64,000 nucleotides of DNA from Euphorbia lathyris. Taxonomy: Eukaryota; Streptophyta; Magnoliopsida; Malpighiales; Euphorbiaceae. The position numbers and the translations under genes were made by a program. The stretch spans positions 82,841,501 through 82,905,500 of the forward strand of contig NC_088915.1 in assembly GCF_963576675.1 (NCBI RefSeq), written 5' to 3'. Of this stretch, positions 23,118 to 34,780 are shown piece after piece (positions within the stretch are counted from its first letter, which is position 1; every line of letters begins with the position of its first letter). The notes beneath the pieces were generated by a model. It ran no database searches. It saw nothing but the letters and a program-made list of their open reading frames with translations, and was not told where the DNA came from.

Positions 23118-24581
23118 TGTTGGTCCCGTGTGATTAGTTCCAAGCGGAGGTTAGGAACTAATATAACTTTTTCACTTAAATTATACTGACTTAATATAAT
23201 TCTTTAAGTAACTCAACTCAGTTTAGGTCAGTACGGCCGAGAGATGTAAGGCAGCTTTAGTCAGATGCTGACTAGAACTATTTTACAGGTGAGTTGGGAA
23301 TTAACACTTGAGGTCAGCTTCCAACTCAGCACCAAGATTACTCAGTGTCAGCTTTTACAATTTATGTACTGAGCAATTTAATCAAGCAACACATACAAAT
23401 ATATATTAAGAAAGAGTTAAAAATTACTCAGCAGACTTATCCTGGTTCGGCCTCTCCGCCTACGTCTAGGCCCCGGAATCCCTCCGAGCTTTTTTAATCC
23501 AATACTGAGCTCTTTAAAGGTAGAGCACAAACCGTTTACAAGGCAGTTGAATATGCAAGAGTACCTTCCTCTATTCATCTACTCAACTCATACTAAGTGC
23601 TATAACCGAACACCTAGATTTCTCTACCGCTGAGTACTTAAAACCGAGTACTCAGCACCACTCTCTCAATTTTACAATTGATACAACTTGTTCTTTCTAG
23701 ATGAAGAACACTTTAGATGATTACAAAATCAATCTAGCTTTTACACAGAAATGGAAGTTTGGTGTAAGATCTTTTTCTTATTTGAATGTGCTTTGTATGT
23801 ATTTCTTTTTCTCTTGTATTTTTCTTTGGTAATCGGCTTAGGATCCAAGAATGAACTTGTCCTTTTATAGTTGAAATCTGAAGACTCAATCATTTGAATC
23901 CGGATCTATCCATTGAATTCAAACGGCTCTTTCTTGCGTCATTGTTCTGGCCAGCTTCAGATTTGCAAGCCAATCCTGTCGTCTGAAATTAGCAGGCGTC
24001 AGGCTTGTCTTCTTTCGACAGGTTGGTCTTCGAGCGCCAGTTCGTCTTTTAGCTAACGGACAGTTGACCCATGCATCTCGAAATTGACTATGTGCGTAAT
24101 TCCAAGGTTTCTATTATTGGTACAGACAGATGTCAGATCTTGTCTTTTAGCAAACGGATCAATTGCGATGTCTTGACGAACACTCAGCTTGACTTTATTG
24201 ACGTCGCTTTTGTTCTGTGTTTCTGAGTCACTCTTACTCAACTTCTGTGGTCAGCTTCGTCTGTGAGCTTTAGTTTAGAGAAAGACTTCTCTTCTTTGAT
24301 ACTGAGTTGCGTTCCACTCAGCTTCTTTGGTCAGCTTTATCTTCAAGCTTTTGTTCTGAAGATGACTTATCTTCTGTTATGCTGAGTTGCACTTTACTCA
24401 GCTTGTGTTGTGTTCTCATGCTGACTTCGTCCTGTCTTACTTTTCATTTATACTTATACTCAACATTGAACAAACATATTAGTACAATTAAATCAAAGCA
24501 CTTAAATTTAATTGCCTCTTAATCATGGATTAACTTAAATAATTTTGTCAAATCAAAATCATGTGGAAAGGTGTTTCAACA
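23118..24581 (-). repeat. Element A3: 3' LTR (Copia family A, minus strand)
   Basis: On the minus strand it begins TGTTGAAACACCTTTCC and ends CGGGACCAACA, the same ends as the LTRs of A2 (25414) and A1 (48006). Its length is 1,464 bp. The polypurine tract lies just to its right, which shows it is the 3' LTR of a minus-strand element. The left-flank pentamer is ACATG; the partner would lie beyond the window. Confidence 0.85.
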
Positions 24582-25413
24582 AACTCCCCCATTTTGATGT
24601 TGGCAAAATATTTAATTAATGGAACTCAACATTGAGATTCCCCATGATTGAAATTCTTTTTATGCTTCTAAAGTTACTCCCCCGTAAGGGTTGCATTTAT
24701 TGACTTAACTTAACTCTAAACCTTCTAAGATTTAATCGAGTAAAATTAAGACATGCCTATACTGACTTAGTTCAATTCTAGACATTCCAAGATCTAATTC
24801 AGATGAGCCTAGGTCAGCTTTCAGAAGAGTTCAATGCTTGACACATATGTTCACTCAGTTTGATACATAGTCAGTTTAGGTATCAGAGTTTATGGAAGGA
24901 TGTATCAGAGCTAATGTGTATTGAGTATGTTTCTTTCTAATTTTGTTTGTTTGTTCATTTAAGACAGATCAGCACAAAGCACAATAAGTAAGTAGGCATC
25001 ACATAAGATTTATCAGTTTGAATGAAAGATGCATAAATATATAGATGGTCAGCTTAAACGGGATAGAACACGCCAGATTAAAATTACAAGTCAAGAACTA
25101 AAAACTAGCCAATCTATTTCTTCCTATTGACTTGAGCTTGGTGAGCAGGATTAACTTTGCCTTTTCCTTTGGCGGTTCCTTGTTGCTGACCCTGAGTTCC
25201 TGAACCAGATGCTTCTCTAATTTCTTTCTCCCCCGTTTTGCCAGCATCAGATGAAGGGGGAATAAATGTCTTGCGCAGAACAGCACGAGCCAGTTTTGTG
25301 AAGTACGCTTGCAGCTGACTTGTACTCTCCCGAAGACCGTCAAAGACTGCCATTCCATCGTCCAGAGTGGAAGCGGGTATCCTAATGGTGGCACTGAGCA
25401 TACTGAGAAGATA
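24582..25413 (-). pseudogene. Element A3: PPT and 3' end of an extra ORF
   Basis: Immediately upstream of the LTR on the minus strand is AAAATGGGGGAGTT, a polypurine tract that would prime plus-strand DNA. A minus-strand frame covers 25413-25114, ending KGKVNPAHQAQVNRKK. It is polar and rich in G, Q and K near its end (SGSGTQGQQQGTAKGKGK) and does not look like RT or RNase H. Copia elements of the SIRE type can carry an extra, sometimes env-like, frame here; calling it that is inference. The reading is cut at 25413 by insertion of A2. Confidence 0.6.
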
Positions 25414-26344
25414 TGTTGAAACACCTTTCCACATAATTTTGATTTGACAAAATTGTTTAAGTATAATATTCTAAACACACTAAGTTTAAATGCTTTGATT
25501 TATTCTACTAATGTGTTTGTTCAATGTTGAGTTAAATTGTTTATAAGACACAAGGATTAAAAGGCTCAAGCCCAATACGGAAGTCAAAGCCCAAGTCAAA
25601 CAGTTTAAAGCAACTCGGCCCGCGTATGTCAAAAAGTTATCGTTATGGACAAAATGCAACTCAGCGGAAGAAGGATCTAGAAGACCTTCAGGGAACAACT
25701 TCGGAACGAAGCTGCTGAGTTGATTCGACAAAGCGTACAAGACAGCAGTTGGCTAAGGAAAACTTCTAGACAAAGTGTTTCCACTTTGGGTAAAGTTCAG
25801 ACGACACAGTATGCTGTCCAGTTGACTTTACCATAAAAGGAGAGACATTCTGCCGAGCTGACCAAAAGCTGACCGAGGACAGAAGATACTCAAATCTGAT
25901 TGGCCGAGAGCTCTGAGCAAGACAGGATGACAACGACAGGAAGCCGTTTCCCTCCAACGGTTATTTCGAAATTCGAAATGATCGATGTCCAGACGTCTCT
26001 ATAAATAGTGCCATCAGAAGCTTCATTCAAAAAGAACTTGATCAAGCCATTACGTTGACCAAATTTCTACGCAAGTTCTGCAAGCAAAAAGCAAAGCAAT
26101 CTTACACTAAATTTCATATCTTTTGTGTAAAAGTCTAGAGTGATTATTCAATCATCTAAGGTGTCTTAGCAATCATTGTTTAGGACAAACACTTATCATT
26201 TCTAGAGATTAGAAAGGAGAGGCTGAGTACTCGGTTATAGTACTCAGCGAGAGATTAGGATTGAGTAGAGGTATAGAGGAAAGTACTCTTGTTATACTCA
26301 ATTGCTAAGATTGTAAAAGGTTTGAGGCTCTACCTTTAAAGAGC
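25414..26344 (+). repeat. Element A2: 5' LTR, left part
   Basis: Starts TGTTGAAACACCTTTCC like the A1 LTR and follows it throughout. A TATA box, TATAAATA, is at 26000-26007, with a partial palindrome around ATTTCGAAATTCGAAAT upstream. The 68-bp internal tandem duplication seen in A1 is absent: only one unit is present near 26256-26324. It is interrupted at 26344 by element D; the pentamer AGAGC (26340-26344) is repeated at 45837-45841. Confidence 0.9.
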
Positions 26345-26699
26345 TGTAGACACCGAGTCGGAGGACCTGTGATGAAAACCTGAAAACAAGACGGTTGAAG
26401 CGATTGATTCCGGAAGTTTTGAAAAAATATATAAAGAATAATAAGCGAAGGAAAATCGGCGGCACGGGACGTGCGCTCGGTGTCCGTCGGACGCACCGCG
26501 AGTGGCACGCTCTCGACGTCCGAGCAATGTCCGGGTCCGGTGGCACGGTGCGCGCTCTCGTGGGCCGCTGAGCGCACGCGCCCGGTAGCGCGAAGCGCGC
26601 GTTCGGCGGCCGTGACGTGTGAGCGTCCGACGGTGCGGAACGCGCGCTCGGCGGCCGCGGGGTGCGCACGCCCGACGGCGCGAGGCACGCCCCGAGGGT

Positions 26700-26945
26700 C
26701 GTCGGGCAGGCGCCCAACCACGTCGGGCGAACGCCCAACGACCGTTGGGCGAACGCCCGACGAAGGTTGGGCGCGGGCGCCCAACCTTGCGTTGGGCGCT
26801 CGCCCAACGCCGTTGGGCGATCGCCCAACGATTGTTGGGCGATCGCCCAACAAATGTTGGGCGGTAGCCCAACACAAGGTTGGGCGGCCGCCCAACCCCA
26901 ATGGGCGACGCCCAATTTCCTTTGGACGTCGCCCATTGGTCCGGG
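26700..26945. repeat. GC-rich palindrome array in D U3
   Basis: About eight consecutive imperfect palindromes of the form TTGGGCG-N2-CGCCCAA, such as TTGGGCGATCGCCCAA near 26813 and 26835, separated by a few bases. They sit just upstream of the TATA box, in the U3 position. TGGGC phrases resemble site II (TCP-type) elements, so a promoter role is possible but inferred. Open frames across this region on both strands are by-products of the repeat. Confidence 0.85.
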
Positions 26946-26957
26946 GACCCGTTTGCC

Positions 26958-26965
26958 TATAAAAG
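26958..26965 (+). promoter_or_regulatory. TATA box of D 5' LTR
   Basis: TATAAAAG within the small palindrome TGCCTATAAAAGGCA. The same sequence is conserved in the 3' LTR at 43508-43515. It would set the start of the genomic RNA about 30 bases downstream. Confidence 0.65.
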
Positions 26966-29309
26966 GCACGGATCCCCATGCAAAAGAAGGAGGATTTTTG
27001 GAGAGAGCTTTCTCACTGTAAACATTTTTAGATAGAGAGAGAGTGATTTTTTTGAGAAAAAATATTTTTTTCTCAAAAATTCCAAATTTCCTAAAGTTCA
27101 ATTTTTACTAAATTTTCATTAAAAACGGAAGATCGTGGTTCGTGGAATCAATCGGCTTCGACCGTCAGATACCGAATTTAAGGTATTATCCGAGGACTAG
27201 ACTCTTTATTTTATTTAATTTATTCTCTTCTTCTATTTATTTTTTTATGCTATAGTTTTTATTCGTTTAGATATTTATTTATTTTGTCACATTTTATTTA
27301 ATTAGCATATTTATTTAATTTTCATCTCGTGTTGAATAAAATTCGGTTTTGTTTTAAAATAAAAAACCTCGTTTTGATATCCCAATACGAACCGTGATCC
27401 GATAAAAAGGTAGTTTGGGTATCGAAAACGTTGTAATTATAAGTTTTTAATTTAAAAGAAATTTCTAAATAATGTTTTGAAATAAAAAACGTCGTTTAGG
27501 AACTTCCGTTTTCGACTATGATCCATCTTTGGTAGTTCGGAAATCCAAAACGATTGAATTAGATTTAATTTAAAGCTTTTGAATAAATCTGGAAACATTT
27601 AGGAGTGCTGCTGTAATTTACCTATTCTGTCACTAAATGCTGTTTACCGACGGATTATCCGTCGGTAAATCTGCCAAAACGTAAAAGATGCCATTTCAGT
27701 CCCTTTTTCTTAACTTTTAAGCTTTTAATCCTTAATATATATATGTATAATTATGTAATATATGTTTTTCAAATTATTTTGGACCTTTAGCACATATAAT
27801 TATTTGATAATATTTGTATACCATTTTTTATACTATTTTCTAAATATAAGTATAATTATGTATATGTATTTCCTTTTTATTAATTTAGGCTATGTTTTAA
27901 ACGATAGTTATTTGATATTTTGAGAAATAATTGATAGATATTAGTATATGTTATTTTTGGTATTTAAAACTATATTAGTTATGTATATATATATATAGTG
28001 TTGGGATATTTGGGTTATTTTGTTGATTATTGAATGAAATTATTTTTGGGGTAAATGTTATTTTCTTATTCATAAGATTTACTTATTATTTTCACATTTT
28101 TTTAGTATAAATGTGTTGTACCTATTATTTTCATATACATATAGTTTCTTTTGTGTTAACTCTTATTTTCATATGTTCTTTTTTGATTTAAATGTATATA
28201 TATATATATATGTCTAAATTATTTTCTTTATTCTTTTGGCCCATTCATGGGTCCATGTTTCAAATGGGCTTTATTTAGGAGTGAATTTTGGTTTAAATAT
28301 GTTTATTATTGTAATTATAACAAGTAGAGAATCCACTAAGGAAAAGGGGAAAATAAATCACAAAAAGAGTTTTCAATTTAATTATTTAAACTAATGAGTT
28401 TTTAGAAGTTCCTAATGTAAATAAATGGAGTTGTTTTTTTGTTAATATTTCAAATCGTTTCCAAAACACCACGTTTTAAAACCTTAATCCGTTCCAAAGG
28501 CGGATTAAGTGAACATGGTAATTAAAATCGCTTTCATTGTAAATAATAGAGTCTTGAATCGTTTTCTTAAGTGATTTGTACAAAATAAAATTGACTTGTA
28601 TGTTTAACCACGTTTTCTTATCAAAGGTTTTTTTTATCTCAATGTTTTCAAACACTCGACTTGTTCCAACGGCGATTCGGGTAAACTTCATCAAACGGGG
28701 TTTTAAAACGCACCTAAATCGTTCCAACGGCGATTAAGGTGCGAACCATGTAAATAAACTCGTTTTGGGGGAATAAGTTATTGTAGAATAAACACACAAC
28801 ATGACCTTTAAATGCGGTTGTAAATAAATCACTTCTTTCTCCCCTCTCTCTGTGTATGTATAACGTAAATGGGTGATTCTTTACTAATATGGCTTTTCAA
28901 TAATATATGCTCAAAACGGTTTCTAAAAAGAGAAAGAAAAGGGTTTCAAATGAATTTTAAACTTAAAGAAGTATACGATTAGTCCGTTATCACCTAACAT
29001 GCTGAGTAGGAGGCCGGTGGTTCATAACCGGGCGATGTCGGGGTGCCTAGTAGCCTTTCTCCGGAAAGGAGCTAGCCTTTTCGGCTCGTACCTAAGTTTT
29101 CCGAACCCACACCGGTCTCCCGCAAGGGATCGGTGTTCATTTTCCCATTCGTGGGTGGCGACTCTTCCATATCTCCGAGCTCCGGTCCTACCAAGCAGCT
29201 TGATTCCACGATTGGTTGCTTTCGGCGCCAATCACCGCTTACGTCGCCATGAGGTTGTCCACCCTCCGGTCCGCCCGAGAGATTAGGCCGCGGCACCTCG
29301 TCTAACAAG

Positions 29310-29327
29310 TGGCGACTCTGCTGGGGA
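29310..29327 (+). other. Element D: primer-binding site
   Basis: TGGCGACTCTGCTGGGGA, two bases after the LTR end. This type of site is reported for Ogre/Tat elements as complementary to a tRNA-Arg 3' end; the tRNA identity is from memory of the family and was not checked against a tRNA set. Confidence 0.75.
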
Positions 29328-31248
29328 AGCGAGAAATTTGATTCCGGAAGGCGTGTATTAAGCCCTTAACGGGGACGGATCGTTTTACTTCTTTTCGTAT
29401 GCATTCATGTGCATTATTGCAAACCCTTTGGGTAATTTCCGCGAAACCTCTAGCGAGAGTCCATTCGTCGCTCGAAAGAGGCTAGCGTAAGTTCCCCCTT
29501 ACAGTAAGGCGCTAGAGGGTCCCCATCCATTCGTTAGGGGCGAATTTGTGTGGTCCTGTGAGGTCCCGCGGTCAGCCGTGTCAGCATATAGTAGCCTTAG
29601 AAGTTTCCATAGGATCATCCGTTACTATTTTTGATGTGATAAATGAATCAGTTCGTGTTTTCAAACCGCCATGATACGTGTCTAATCCTAAAGTATGTAA
29701 AGAAAATAAGACGATGCGTTAATATATACTCATGAATCGACATACTAAATACCCTAAAACATCGAAACGATTTGAACTAAAGACGACTTAGTTATCTCGT
29801 ATGAATGAACATGTGCGACCCGCCTTGTCCCTTTCGGTGTCCCTACGAAGGCACGTGTTCAGGAAATACGTTATGACGTAAGCACGTATTAGTATGAATC
29901 GGTTCGGTGTTAAGGATAGTTACATTTCGATACAAAAGACTATGTTAACAGTAGCAGTTATTCACATTCTTTAGATAAATTGGGATAAAACGAGATCACG
30001 ACGAAACGAAAATGAAGAACATTTCTGTTTCGAACGACCTTGTTGTAACGTGAAAAGTTTCGCACAAGTAGCTCGTCCCTTCCGAATAAAAGACGAGCTC
30101 TTACGTTATGCCTTGTGTCATTCTTAAGAGAAATGGACGTGTCCGCAAAAGGTGACTAAGAAAATAAAAAGACAAAAATGAACTAAACGACCAAAATCAT
30201 TCTGAATCTACGATATATGTTAATCCCGCGAGTAGTTAAAGAAAATAAACCAATGCCATTGAATACGTTCCTCGAACGAGTGTATACCCCGTTTAAAATC
30301 TCGAAGCCGAATTAAGCCAAACCATATAATTGCGCCATATAGACGAGACTGCGGGTTTTGACTAACGACTCGATCATTTCGACCGTTACCAAAACTGCAA
30401 GAAATATGGCCCGATGTACGTGTTTGCTTAATTCGTGCCTAAAGGAAAGAGAACGGTAATATCCTCGCCTCGAATAAACATGCGATTCAACGAAACGTTG
30501 ATTTTCTATAACCACACTGAGATGATATATCCCGTGGGTTGGGAGGAACAACGAACTGTTGCTAGCCGAAAGGTTATCGTGCGCTCAAAATAAGACTCGC
30601 CATCTTTTCACGTAGCAAAATGAGCAAACGAATCCTCGACGCTAAGAACAAACACGTTACGCGATGAGTCTGTTCCCTAAAATAAAATCCAAAAGTGATT
30701 CCATCACTAAATAAACATGTGGTTATGTCTCTCGATAGATCCAAAAGATCCCGTTGTAATCCAAAAATCGAGACACAAACCCGCGCGAACAAAAGGGAAC
30801 GAGCCATTGATAATAACGAACGATTGGACTAGAAGAATAACTCGTACCCCGTCTAAAAACTGAGATGCGCTCAAAGGGAGTCGAAACCCGAACTAATGCG
30901 TCTCGCAAAAGGACAAAAGACGAGTTATTCTGAAAGGACAATCCAACTTGGTCGATTTCTTAGTCACCGAACGTGGATACGTCAAAACGAACTGTATTGT
31001 CTGATGGATGATTTAATTTCCCACAATAATCGACGGCATCACGCGTCCCCTGGACCGCAATGTGAGCCAAAAACCAAAATCCTAGGAAAGAGACCTGGAC
31101 CGACGAGTGTGTGGAGGAATAAGGGTGGAAGAGAGATGTTGTGATACGTGTAAATAGAACTAACGTTTGTTCTTCTTATCTTATATATCCGTAAATAAAT
31201 AAACGCACACACCACGAATCATGCATATAAAATCATGCATACATAATA
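29328..31248 (+). other. Element D: long leader
   Basis: About 1.9 kb between the primer site and the gag start. It is mixed in composition and has no frame I can recognise on either strand. Ogre-type elements sometimes have an extra frame here; I do not see one in this copy. Confidence 0.6.
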
Positions 31249-32752
31249 ATGGATACCGTTCGCGCAGACATCATCATTAAGCGATTGTGGTACCGAGAGA
31301 GCAGTCGGCTAGTTAGGCAGTTTGACCAGTTACAAATTGATAGTTCTGAATCGGCAGTTGTGGCTTCGGAATCATCTTCGTTTGAGTATACTCAGTCTTC
31401 AGCCAGTATGTCTGCGACCGACGAAAAAGTGGCCGGATTGGAAAACTCTGTGAACAACATTAATGAGCAGTTAGCAGTGATAGCGGCCCAGTTAGCTAAG
31501 CTGGCCATGAGAGATGATAAAAATGGCAGTAAACACGCTGAGAATGAGGTGAACGATGGCCTCGCTTTGGGAATGAGGAGGATTATCAGGATTATATCCG
31601 AAAACAGCTGGAAAAAGAGAAAGCTAAGGAAGAGGAATGGAAGCAACACATCACACAGGAAGTGCAGGACTTGCGTGGAGGAAGTTCCGGAAGTCAGGAC
31701 TTCTATAATTTGAAGAATTGTTTGTCGGCAACAGCTTTGCCTTTGAAATTTCGGCTCCCTGACATGAAAAAGTTCGATGGAACGGGAGATCCCACCGCTC
31801 ACATGAATCAGTATGTTGCTGTGATGAAGCACACGATCCTGACTGAGGATCAAGTCCTAGGGCTGTTTAACACCTACCTAGGGGGGCTGCCCTCACATGG
31901 TTCCATGCATTGCCGATGGTGACAAAGAGGGATTGGAAGGAATTAGCGAAGTCATTCATCGCTCAGTATAGCTTTAACACCATGCTTGAGGTCACTTTGA
32001 AAGAGTTAGAGAGCACTAAGCAACAGGCTGGGGAATCCTTTTCCGATTTTGTGAAAAGATGGAGGGCTAAGGCCGCAGTGATGAAACAAAAGCCGCTTGA
32101 GCAGGATCAGATCTGAATGGTGGTTTGCAACACGTTGCCGTATATCAAGAATGAGTTGCGGTATATGCCGTTTACCGATTTCAATCAGATGTATAGTTGT
32201 GCTTTGACTGTTGAAGGGGATGGGGAGCCAAAGAAAGCTTATACCAAGTGGACGAAGTCTGGATATAGTGCCGGAGGGCCTAGTGCGAGTACAGAATCCG
32301 CTGCAGTGGAAGTGCTTGATCTTAATGCTATCGAAAAGAGGCAGTTCGCCAAATTTGATCAGACCTATGCAAAAGTTTTCGAACGATTGCAGAAAAAGGG
32401 GCTGCTGAAAGCTCTTACTCATTATAACAAGACACCGCCTCCTCCACAGATACAAGCTAGGGGATATTGCGAGTTCCACAGCAATTATGGGCATACAATT
32501 GAGAATTGTGAGAGATTGAAACACGAAATCCAAGATTTAATCGAGGAGAAAAAGATAGCTGATCCTTCGTCAGCGAACCCTTCCACTAGGCGTAATCCAT
32601 TGCCTAATCATAGGGTAAGCATGATCGGAATGGGTCTGACAGAACGTGTAGTGATGGAATCCTTCGAGGAGAATGTAGAGGAGTTGTTGGACTCCGACGA
32701 AAAGAACAATGTGGGAAATGGTCTATATGTGTCCTTCCTTGGCGAGGAATAA
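31249..32752 (+). pseudogene. Element D: gag, broken
   Basis: Capsid gene of the element; its product would assemble cytoplasmic particles around the RNA. It starts MDTVRADIIIKRLW. A coiled-coil-prone stretch (LENSVNNINEQLAVIAAQLAKL) is followed by the capsid-type region FDGTGDPTAHMNQYVAVM, then LAKSFIAQY and ESFSDFVKRWRAKA. The C-terminal part has CEFHSNYGHTIENC, a zinc-knuckle-like motif. There are breaks: a frameshift near 31565, another near 31895 in a run of G, and TGA at 32114-32116. It ends in TAA at 32750-32752. Confidence 0.85.
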
Positions 32753-32764
32753 GAGAATGAACTA

Positions 32765-34738
32765 ATGGATGAAGGGTTGGACGGTGGAGCACCGTATGAT
32801 GAAGATAGTGCCGAAGAGACCGGGGAAGGGTCGTCTCGGACTATTGTGCCAGAATTGGGTCTGTTTAGTGGTGGAGAAAACCCCGAGGTGCACTTGCGTG
32901 AATATATGCGCGATATGTTTGTCGAATCCTTCGGGGTGGATGAGATTGCTCAGTGGTTCCACCATTCTCTGATAGGCGAGCCTTGGGGGTGGTTTCACTC
33001 ATTACCCGACTCTTGCAAGTATGATTGGGATCAATTGTCAGATTTATTCTTAGAAAAGTACCAAAGAGCCGAGGACAGGGCCGCAGAGCGCTTTGCAATG
33101 CAAATCGGACCCATCAAACGTCCGCTACCGAGGGTTAGTAAGTATAATGGCAATAAGGACCCTATGGAGCACCTTCACTTCTACTTGTCGGCTATGGCAC
33201 CCTTGGGTTTTAAAGAGGAAGAGATCACTAGCTTGTTTTGCAATTCATTGATGGGTGAACCGTTAATGTGGTACATGTCGTTGCCGATGTATGTTAAGAC
33301 CGATTGGGCGGCAATGACGAAAAGATTTATCAAGGAGTATACAGTATGGATGCTGGCAGAGCAAACCCCGGATTCCCCGTCTTACCAAACACCTGATGCG
33401 GTGTTAGCGATGCCTAGGTATGGTGGATACCAGGATCCTGTTGAGCATGCAAGGTTATTCCGCAATCATATGTATGACGCCGGGTTCCCGCAGTGTGAAT
33501 TACATGAACATTTTCCGGAAACCTTAATGGGAGAAGCCTTGTTGTGGCATCAAGGCCTATCAAAGGAGGAAATGGGTCATTGGGTACTGCTCAGGAGTGC
33601 CTTTGTGGCAAGATATGAGATGTATATTCCATGGACGGGATCTCTGGACGATCTGGATAGGATCAGGCAATTCCCCGAGGAACCGTTTGGGGATTATGCT
33701 AGAAGGTGGAGACACCGTTATGAGCAGTGTAATGAAACAATGAGTGATAAGGTGCAGCTTATATGCATACAACGAGGTGCTATTCCGTTGGCCGCAAGAA
33801 GGATGAGCAGAGTGTCCCTCCGTGACTATGATGAGTTGATAGGCTGGGCTTTGTATGGATCGGCGGATCCCTTTTACTTGAATCCGAATGTTCCTCACGT
33901 CATGGATTTAATGGTCGTGGACATTTGGGAGAGTTCTTCGGATGAGGAAGATGCCAATCGGAGGGTTCCTATTAACATTTGGGACGAATCGGATGATGAG
34001 CCGGAAATCGCGGTAATGACGAGATCAGGTCGTGTGGCCGAGGGAAAGGCACCTATGATAGAAACTGAGATTGGAGAAGGGTCGGCTCCTAAGCCCGATG
34101 ACCAAGTTCTGGAGCAGTTGAAGAAGACACAAGCTAAGTCTACAGTCTGGGAAGTTCTATGCCATTCTAAGTACCATCGTGAGAACTTGATGAAAGAATT
34201 GCAGAATCTGGTCATTTCCATCGATACTGAGCCGGCAGCGCTAGTAGGGGCGATTATGGCCCGAAAGAAGACTGAGATAACATTTACTGACGAGGATCTC
34301 CCAGAAGAGGGGAAGGCTCACAATAAGCCTTTGTATATCCGAGCGGAAATTAACGGAAAGAAGACTAGTTGCGTGATGGTCGATGATGGATTGGCCATTA
34401 ATGTTTATCCTTTGAAACTCTTGTCGAAGTTGGGAGTAGAAAGAGGAGACCTAACGGCCTCGGAAACTGTGATAAGGGCTTATGATGATAGCCGTAGGCA
34501 CATTGAAGGAGTCTTCAAGGCCAAGTTGAAAGTGGGGCCGCATGAAGAAGAAACTGAGTTCACGGTGCTGGATATCCCGGTAACCTTTGCTGTACTGTTG
34601 GGATGCCCTTGGTTCCATAAGTTGGGAGGTGTGCCCTCCACGCTCCACCAAATGATTAAATTCCCCTTCGGGGATGAGATAGTGACAATCAGAGCTGAGA
34701 AATTAAGCTCGGTGGCAGCATTGGGGATTGAGCCTTAA
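32765..34738 (+). CDS. Element D: gag-like repeats plus aspartic protease
   Basis: An open frame of 657 codons beginning 12 bases after gag. It holds three successive capsid-like units at residues about 31-100, 127-193 and 219-285. Each has the pattern of a (Y/F)xGxxxP-E-H start, a W-F/Y-x-S-L core and an F-x-x-x-Y end; examples are YNGNKDPMEHLHFYL and YGGYQDPVEHARLF. A gag C-terminal-like part follows (EEPFGDYARRWRHRYEQ). The protease is near residues 525-655 with VMVDDGLAINVYPL as the active-site region and VLLGCPWFH later. It would process the polyprotein. It ends in TAA, yet the same frame stays open after it into the RT frame, so the stop may be a mutation or a readthrough point. Confidence 0.85.
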   Translation: MDEGLDGGAPYDEDSAEETGEGSSRTIVPELGLFSGGENPEVHLREYMRDMFVESFGVDEIAQWFHHSLIGEPWGWFHSLPDSCKYDWDQLSDLFLEKYQRAEDRAAERFAMQIGPIKRPLPRVSKYNGNKDPMEHLHFYLSAMAPLGFKEEEITSLFCNSLMGEPLMWYMSLPMYVKTDWAAMTKRFIKEYTVWMLAEQTPDSPSYQTPDAVLAMPRYGGYQDPVEHARLFRNHMYDAGFPQCELHEHFPETLMGEALLWHQGLSKEEMGHWVLLRSAFVARYEMYIPWTGSLDDLDRIRQFPEEPFGDYARRWRHRYEQCNETMSDKVQLICIQRGAIPLAARRMSRVSLRDYDELIGWALYGSADPFYLNPNVPHVMDLMVVDIWESSSDEEDANRRVPINIWDESDDEPEIAVMTRSGRVAEGKAPMIETEIGEGSAPKPDDQVLEQLKKTQAKSTVWEVLCHSKYHRENLMKELQNLVISIDTEPAALVGAIMARKKTEITFTDEDLPEEGKAHNKPLYIRAEINGKKTSCVMVDDGLAINVYPLKLLSKLGVERGDLTASETVIRAYDDSRRHIEGVFKAKLKVGPHEEETEFTVLDIPVTFAVLLGCPWFHKLGGVPSTLHQMIKFPFGDEIVTIRAEKLSSVAALGIEP

Positions 34739-34780
34739 CTTTTCTCCGGGTTCCAAGTTTCCGGGATTTACGAGTCCAGC

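Larger units (their letters stand above)
26345..29307 (+). repeat. Element D: 5' LTR
   Basis: 2,963 bp, from TGTAGACACC to CTAACA. The first 600 bases are GC-rich and the remainder is AT-rich. It contains the palindrome array at 26700-26945, a TATA box at 26958, a perfect 12-bp-arm hairpin at 27643-27669, and repeated GTTCCAACGGCGATT phrases near 28670-28730. It is about 380 bp longer than the 3' LTR, mainly because the GC-rich segment about 26511-26870 is absent there. Confidence 0.92.

Noticed and set aside
26298..27101. Several long overlapping open frames on both strands rich in Arg, Pro and Gly
   Set aside because: They run through the GC-rich palindrome array of the D LTR. Stop-free frames on both strands are expected there, and none resembles a protein.
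28999..29308. Frames on both strands near the end of the D LTRs (also 45528-45837)
   Set aside because: They are inside R/U5, present in both LTRs, mutually overlapping on opposite strands, and have no homologue I know.
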